In this document: in pieces, positions 5,025 to 8,628 of the stretch
Position numbering within the stretch: position 1 is the first letter of the stretch
Layout: every line of letters starts with the position of its first letter
NCBI GenBank assembly: GCA_012510745.1
Contig: JAAZHK010000011.1
Location: 1-8,628 of the forward strand
DNA: 8,628 bases
Direction of reading: 5' to 3'
From: Mycoplasmatota bacterium
Lineage (GTDB): Bacteria > Bacillota_I > Bacilli_A > RF39 > UBA660
The notes under the pieces: generated by a model
Told to the model about the DNA's origin: nothing
The model's input: the letters and a program-made list of their open reading frames with translations, nothing else
Database searches by the model: none
Program-made: the position numbers and the translations under genes

Positions 5025-6373
5025 TGTTTGAACAATTAAGAAAAACCTATCCTACCTTTGTTTATGATGATTTTTATGTTAGTGATTTAGTTGATAAATA
5101 TTTTATTAGATATGTTTATAGATTGAATGATTATGTTTTTAAACCAGAAGTTACAATTTTAAAAAAGAATATTAACAATTTAAATATTGATCCGGATTTT
5201 TTGAATTATTTATTTTTTACCTTTGGAATAGTTAACGCTATTAATTATTACAAACTTACATGTAGTAAAAATTTTAATATAAATTGTGGTTATCTTAATG
5301 ATGAACAAAAAGAATTCTTTAAGCATCTTTTTTATAATGGATTAGGTGAATATTTTTATATAAATAAAATTAATCTTATCTATGATGATTTTTTAAATAT
5401 TAATACTCTTTCAGGTGAAAAAACTAATTTTTCATTTCATAATTCTTATCAAGGTAATTTAATTCCTGTAGGTGGTGGCAAAGACTCTATTGTAACATTA
5501 GAATTGTTAAAGGATTATAAGGAAAGTAATATAATCTTTATGTTAGAGAGAAATTTATATCCACCTAACAAAGCTGCATATGATTCAGTTAAAATAGCTG
5601 GATATAATAATGATAAAATAAATGTCTTTTCCTTAACTCTAGATCCTTTAATGTTAAAATTAAATAATGAAGGTTTTTTAAATGGGCACATACCCTTTTC
5701 TTCATGTTTAGCTTTTGCAGCTTATATAATCGCATATTTAACTAATAAAAAATATATTGTATTATCTAATGAAGATTCAGCAAGTGAGGGAAATGTTAAA
5801 GGTACTAACATTAATCATCAATATTCTAAAAGTGATGAATTTGAAACTAATTTTAGAAATTATAGTAATAAATATTTATGCCCTTATATTGAATATTTTA
5901 GTTTACTAAGACCTTGGAATGAATATAGAATTGTTCAAGAGTTTATTAAATATCCTCAGTATTTAGAATCATTTAGAAGTTGTAATCAGGGTGTTAAGAC
6001 AAATGCTTGGTGTAGTAAATGTGCTAAATGTTTATACGTTTACATTATGTTATATTTATATATTGATAAAGAAAAATTTAAAGAGATATTTAATAAGGAT
6101 ATGTTAAATGATATTACTTTAAAAGAGATGTTTTTAGGACTGGTTTCAGATAAACACGATAAACCTTTTGAATGTGTTGGTTCTAAAGAAGAAATTAATT
6201 ATGTAATATCATTAATTATAAAAAACGAACAAAAATTACCTTTATTGTTACAATATTATAAAGATAATTTATATAATTATAATAAGGTATATAATGTTGA
6301 AAATCATTTTAATATAAATCATTTCATACCCAATATTTATATTAAACTATTAGGAGTTAAGGATGAAAGATAG
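5024..6373 (+). CDS. murL: UDP-MurNAc-L-alanyl-L-glutamate epimerase, MurL family
   Basis: The protein has 449 residues and matches the MurL family as I recall it. MurL, first shown in Xanthomonas oryzae, uses ATP and Mg2+ to convert the terminal L-Glu of UDP-MurNAc-L-Ala-L-Glu to D-Glu, supplying the peptidoglycan precursor without free D-glutamate. Visible motifs are a PP-loop-like nucleotide site IPVGGGKDSIVTLELL (147-162), then VLSNEDSASEGN (246-257), INHQYSKSDEFE (263-274), and a cysteine group with C320 and WCSKCAKC (329-336) that may bind metal. The first 145 residues form a less conserved N-terminal domain. A MurD-family ligase, the expected partner enzyme, begins 11 bases before its end. 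Two ribosome sites are present: AGAGGAGG at 5004-5011 and AAGGAG at 5016-5021, the latter closer to the ATG than ideal. A general PP-loop ATPase of other function is possible, but the motifs and the MurD neighbour make MurL much more likely. Confidence 0.85.
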   Translation: MFEQLRKTYPTFVYDDFYVSDLVDKYFIRYVYRLNDYVFKPEVTILKKNINNLNIDPDFLNYLFFTFGIVNAINYYKLTCSKNFNINCGYLNDEQKEFFKHLFYNGLGEYFYINKINLIYDDFLNINTLSGEKTNFSFHNSYQGNLIPVGGGKDSIVTLELLKDYKESNIIFMLERNLYPPNKAAYDSVKIAGYNNDKINVFSLTLDPLMLKLNNEGFLNGHIPFSSCLAFAAYIIAYLTNKKYIVLSNEDSASEGNVKGTNINHQYSKSDEFETNFRNYSNKYLCPYIEYFSLLRPWNEYRIVQEFIKYPQYLESFRSCNQGVKTNAWCSKCAKCLYVYIMLYLYIDKEKFKEIFNKDMLNDITLKEMFLGLVSDKHDKPFECVGSKEEINYVISLIIKNEQKLPLLLQYYKDNLYNYNKVYNVENHFNINHFIPNIYIKLLGVKDER

Positions 6374-7673
6374 ATTAAAAAAATATTTATTAAACAAATC
6401 AATATTAATTTTAGGTTATGGTAGAGAAGGTAAATCTGTGTTTAACTTGCTTTTACAATTAGGATTAACTGAACAAATAGGTATTGCTGATATTAATAAA
6501 ATAAACATTGAAGAACATCCAGAATTTAAACATCAGACTATTACTTTTTATGATGGTGATAATTATTTAGAAGCAACTCAAGATTATGATGTTGTTATTA
6601 AATCCCCCGGTGTTATTATAAAAGATTATCTTAGTTTAACTGACAAAAAGAAAATAACTTCATCAACAGATCTTTTTTTAAGATTTTGTTCTAATAAGAT
6701 TATTGGTATAACTGGAACAAAAGGTAAAAGTACAACATCATCTATAATTTATCATCTATTAAAAGAAAATAATTATGATGTATTATTAATGGGAAATATC
6801 GGAATACCATGTTTTGATATGCTAGATCAAATAAATAAAGATACTATTATTGTCTATGAGCTTTCTTGTCATCAATTAGAGTTTATTCAAGCAAGTCCTG
6901 ACATCAGTGTTTTATTAAACGTTTATGAAGAACATTTAGATCACTATAATAGTTTAAAAGATTATGTAAATGCTAAAAAAAATATATATAAATATCAAAA
7001 AGAAAATGATTATTTAATTTATGGTGATATATTTGAACACATATCAAATAAAGAAATCAATTCTTTAAAATTAAATAAAATTAATCTATATGACAACCCT
7101 TTAGCAATTGAATTTAAAGATATTAAAACATCTTTAATAGGTGAACATAATTTATATAATATTATTTTAGCAATTATTGTTTGCGATATTATTGGTTTAT
7201 CAAAAGAAAAATCATTAAAAGTAATTAGTAAGTTTAAAGGACTCCCACATCGTTTAGAATATATTGGTAAATTTCATAATATTCATTTTTATAATGATTC
7301 AATAGCGACTGCTCAAGAAGCTGTTATAAACGCTGTTAACAGTTTCTCTTTAGTTAATACAATTATTATAGGAGGTATGGATAGAGATTTAAATTATTCT
7401 AAACTAGTTCAATTTCTATGTAATAGTACTGTTGAAAATATAATTCTTTTACCTGAGACTCATAAACGAATAAATGAATTATTTGTTGATAATAATTGTT
7501 CTAATAATATTATTATTGCTAATAATATGGAAGATGCAGTTAATCACGCTTTTAAAGTAACAAAGAACGAGGGAATTTGTTTATTATCTCCAGCAGCAGC
7601 TAGTTACGGGTTTTATAAAAACTTTGAAGAACGAGGAAATCATTTTAAAGAATTGGTTAAAAATTATATATAG
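6363..7673 (+). CDS. murD: UDP-N-acetylmuramoyl-L-alanine--glutamate ligase (MurD family, probably MurD2 type)
   Basis: A cytoplasmic Mur ligase of 436 residues with all three domains. The UDP-binding domain has LGYGREGKS (17-25) and IKSPGV (79-84). The ATPase domain has the P-loop GITGTKGKSTT (115-125), NIGIP (145-149), ELSCHQLE (166-173; usually ELSSFQL), NVYEEHLDHY (186-195) and the region of the carbamylated lysine near AKK (204-206). Then come GEHNLYN (260-266), PHRLEY (295-300), NDSIAT (311-316; usually NDSKAT), GGMDRDLNY (337-345) and the glutamate-binding end SPAAASYGFYKNFEERG (409-425; usually SPACAS). Family role: ATP-dependent addition of glutamate to UDP-MurNAc-L-alanine. The overlap with murL and the altered substrate motifs suggest that L-Glu is the substrate (MurD2, EC 6.3.2.53) rather than D-Glu. 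It has AGGAG at 6352-6356. If no other murD exists in the genome it is essential. Confidence 0.93.
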   Translation: MKDRLKKYLLNKSILILGYGREGKSVFNLLLQLGLTEQIGIADINKINIEEHPEFKHQTITFYDGDNYLEATQDYDVVIKSPGVIIKDYLSLTDKKKITSSTDLFLRFCSNKIIGITGTKGKSTTSSIIYHLLKENNYDVLLMGNIGIPCFDMLDQINKDTIIVYELSCHQLEFIQASPDISVLLNVYEEHLDHYNSLKDYVNAKKNIYKYQKENDYLIYGDIFEHISNKEINSLKLNKINLYDNPLAIEFKDIKTSLIGEHNLYNIILAIIVCDIIGLSKEKSLKVISKFKGLPHRLEYIGKFHNIHFYNDSIATAQEAVINAVNSFSLVNTIIIGGMDRDLNYSKLVQFLCNSTVENIILLPETHKRINELFVDNNCSNNIIIANNMEDAVNHAFKVTKNEGICLLSPAAASYGFYKNFEERGNHFKELVKNYI

Positions 7674-7682
7674 GAGGTAATA

Positions 7683-8628
7683 ATGGCTGTAACAAAAACT
7701 AATTTTATCAACTATACACGTTGTCCTAGATATATTTATTTAGAACAAGTAAAAATAGCTAAATTAGAAAAACTTCTTTCTTTACCTGAATATCAAAAAA
7801 AAGAACAACAAGAAAAATTAAAAGAATTATTTAATTCTATGTATGAAACAGATGTAGAGGGTAACGATACAGATTTAATTGATATAGAAAATCCTCAATT
7901 AAAGACGATGTTGTTATATTATCAAAAAGTAGAAAAATTAGCAGGACAATATATAGAAAAGACATTTCCAGGATTAACTATTTTTAATGAATCGACATTC
8001 AAACAAAAAGAATTTCATTTTACGCATAATAATATTAAGTATCAATGTTATTTAGATATTTATAATGAAAATAATAATGAAATTAACATAATCGAAGTTA
8101 AAGCTACTACAACTAATAAATATATGAAATTAGGTACAACAGCCAAATATAAAGAACGTTCTATTTTTTATCTGAAAAATAATATCATATATGTAAAAGA
8201 AGAATTAGATAGATATAATATAGAAGAAGAATTTAAATTAGAAGATTATAATAAATATAAAGAAAAATTGTATAATCGTTATGATGAATGTGGTAAATAT
8301 ATTTATGATATTGCTATTCAAAGATTTTTTGTTGAAAACTATTATAAAGAAAATAATATTGTTTTACCTAAAATTAATTATTACTTAGCAATTTTAAATC
8401 ATCAATATGTTTTTGATGGTGATTATAAAAATTTTGAACCTGATTATCATGCTGATAGTAATGGTAATGAAATAATTACTTTAATCGATGTTTCTAAGTT
8501 AACAAAAAGTTATCAAGATTTAATTAATCAGGATATGTTAAGACTTGAAAGTTATTTAGATAATTATGAAAAAGGGGAAGTATCGTTAGGTAAACATTGT
8601 GAATTTAAAAAACCAACTCAATGTAAAT
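7683..8628 (+). CDS. DUF2779-like PD-(D/E)XK nuclease with Fe-S-type cysteines, right-truncated
   Basis: The frame from ATG 7683 (AGGAGG at 7672-7677) is open to the right edge, giving 315 residues without a stop. It resembles Cas4/RecB-type nucleases and the DUF2779 family found in Mollicutes and relatives. N-terminal C14 lies in FINYTRCPRYIYLEQ. A nuclease core follows: D125 in CYLDIY, E138 and K140 in IIEVKAT, and YDIAIQRF with Q213, matching the PD...(D/E)XK plus Q motif order. A cysteine cluster starts at C306 and C314 (GKHCEFKK, QCK) just before the edge. One N-terminal cysteine plus a distal cluster is the layout of a 4Fe-4S cluster, as in Cas4 and AddB. It is probably a DNA exonuclease or repair protein; substrate is unknown. 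It follows murD by nine bases in the same operon, but no Cas gene or repeat is near. The full protein is likely about twice this length. Confidence 0.8.
   Translation, partial: MAVTKTNFINYTRCPRYIYLEQVKIAKLEKLLSLPEYQKKEQQEKLKELFNSMYETDVEGNDTDLIDIENPQLKTMLLYYQKVEKLAGQYIEKTFPGLTIFNESTFKQKEFHFTHNNIKYQCYLDIYNENNNEINIIEVKATTTNKYMKLGTTAKYKERSIFYLKNNIIYVKEELDRYNIEEEFKLEDYNKYKEKLYNRYDECGKYIYDIAIQRFFVENYYKENNIVLPKINYYLAILNHQYVFDGDYKNFEPDYHADSNGNEIITLIDVSKLTKSYQDLINQDMLRLESYLDNYEKGEVSLGKHCEFKKPTQCK

Noticed and set aside
5024..6373. A tRNA-thiolation or asparagine-synthase type PP-loop enzyme
   Set aside because: The GGGKDS loop is shared, but the SNEDSASEGN, INHQYSKS and WCxxCxKC motifs and the overlapping MurD gene match MurL instead.
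1..8628. Mycoplasma genetic code (TGA = Trp) suggested by the low GC
   Set aside because: scpA and spoVAD end at TGA within ATGA overlaps with well-placed downstream starts, and Trp is encoded by TGG throughout.
1..8628. Horizontal transfer or mobile element
   Set aside because: Codon and base use are uniform, no transposase, integrase, tRNA, direct repeats or phage genes were seen, and the gene content is core sporulation and housekeeping.

Overview
The window looks like chromosomal DNA from a very AT-rich, walled, endospore-forming Firmicute, probably an uncultured Bacilli lineage near the Mollicutes/Erysipelotrichales boundary (RF39-like). The support is extreme A/T codon bias, strong AGGAGG-type ribosome binding sites, GTG and TTG starts, spore genes (sigF, spoVAC-spoVAD-spoVAE) and cell-wall synthesis genes. 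TGA is used as a stop inside tight ATGA gene junctions, so the Mycoplasma code (TGA = Trp) does not apply. The lineage is inferred from gene content and composition, not from a search.

Bases 1-3278 are a forespore block on the + strand: the 3' end of a gene for a C-terminally membrane-anchored protein, a SpoIIAA-like STAS protein, sigma-F, then spoVAC, spoVAD and spoVAE. In Bacillus subtilis the order is dacF-spoIIAA-spoIIAB-sigF-spoVA. Here spoIIAB is absent from its place, only 8 bases separate the STAS gene from sigF, and the STAS protein has Lys-Tyr where SpoIIAA has its phosphorylated Ser58 and the next Ser. This suggests that the classical partner-switching control of sigma-F has been lost or rebuilt. 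A 13-bp hairpin ending in T5 overlaps the end of sigF and is followed by a plausible sigma-G-type promoter before spoVAC.

Bases 3275-3729 hold a small zinc-ribbon-type RNHCP protein gene on the - strand, whose stop overlaps the spoVAE stop within TTAA. A divergent intergenic region follows, with an extended -10 promoter facing each way. A candidate terminator for the spoVA transcript lies inside the RNHCP gene.

Bases 3730-8628 are a compact + strand operon: scpA, scpB (condensin partners), murL, a MurD-family ligase, and a DUF2779-type PD-(D/E)XK nuclease gene that runs off the right edge. The murL-murD pair matches the alternative route known from Xanthomonas oryzae, in which MurD2 adds L-glutamate to UDP-MurNAc-L-Ala and MurL then epimerises the terminal residue to D-Glu. 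Free D-glutamate, and hence glutamate racemase MurI, would not be needed.

The two most notable points are the spoIIAB-less spoIIA/sigF locus and the MurL/MurD2 route in a spore-forming Firmicute. I saw no rRNA, tRNA, CRISPR array, insertion sequence or phage gene. The only gap over about 100 bases is 3581-3729, which holds the two promoters.
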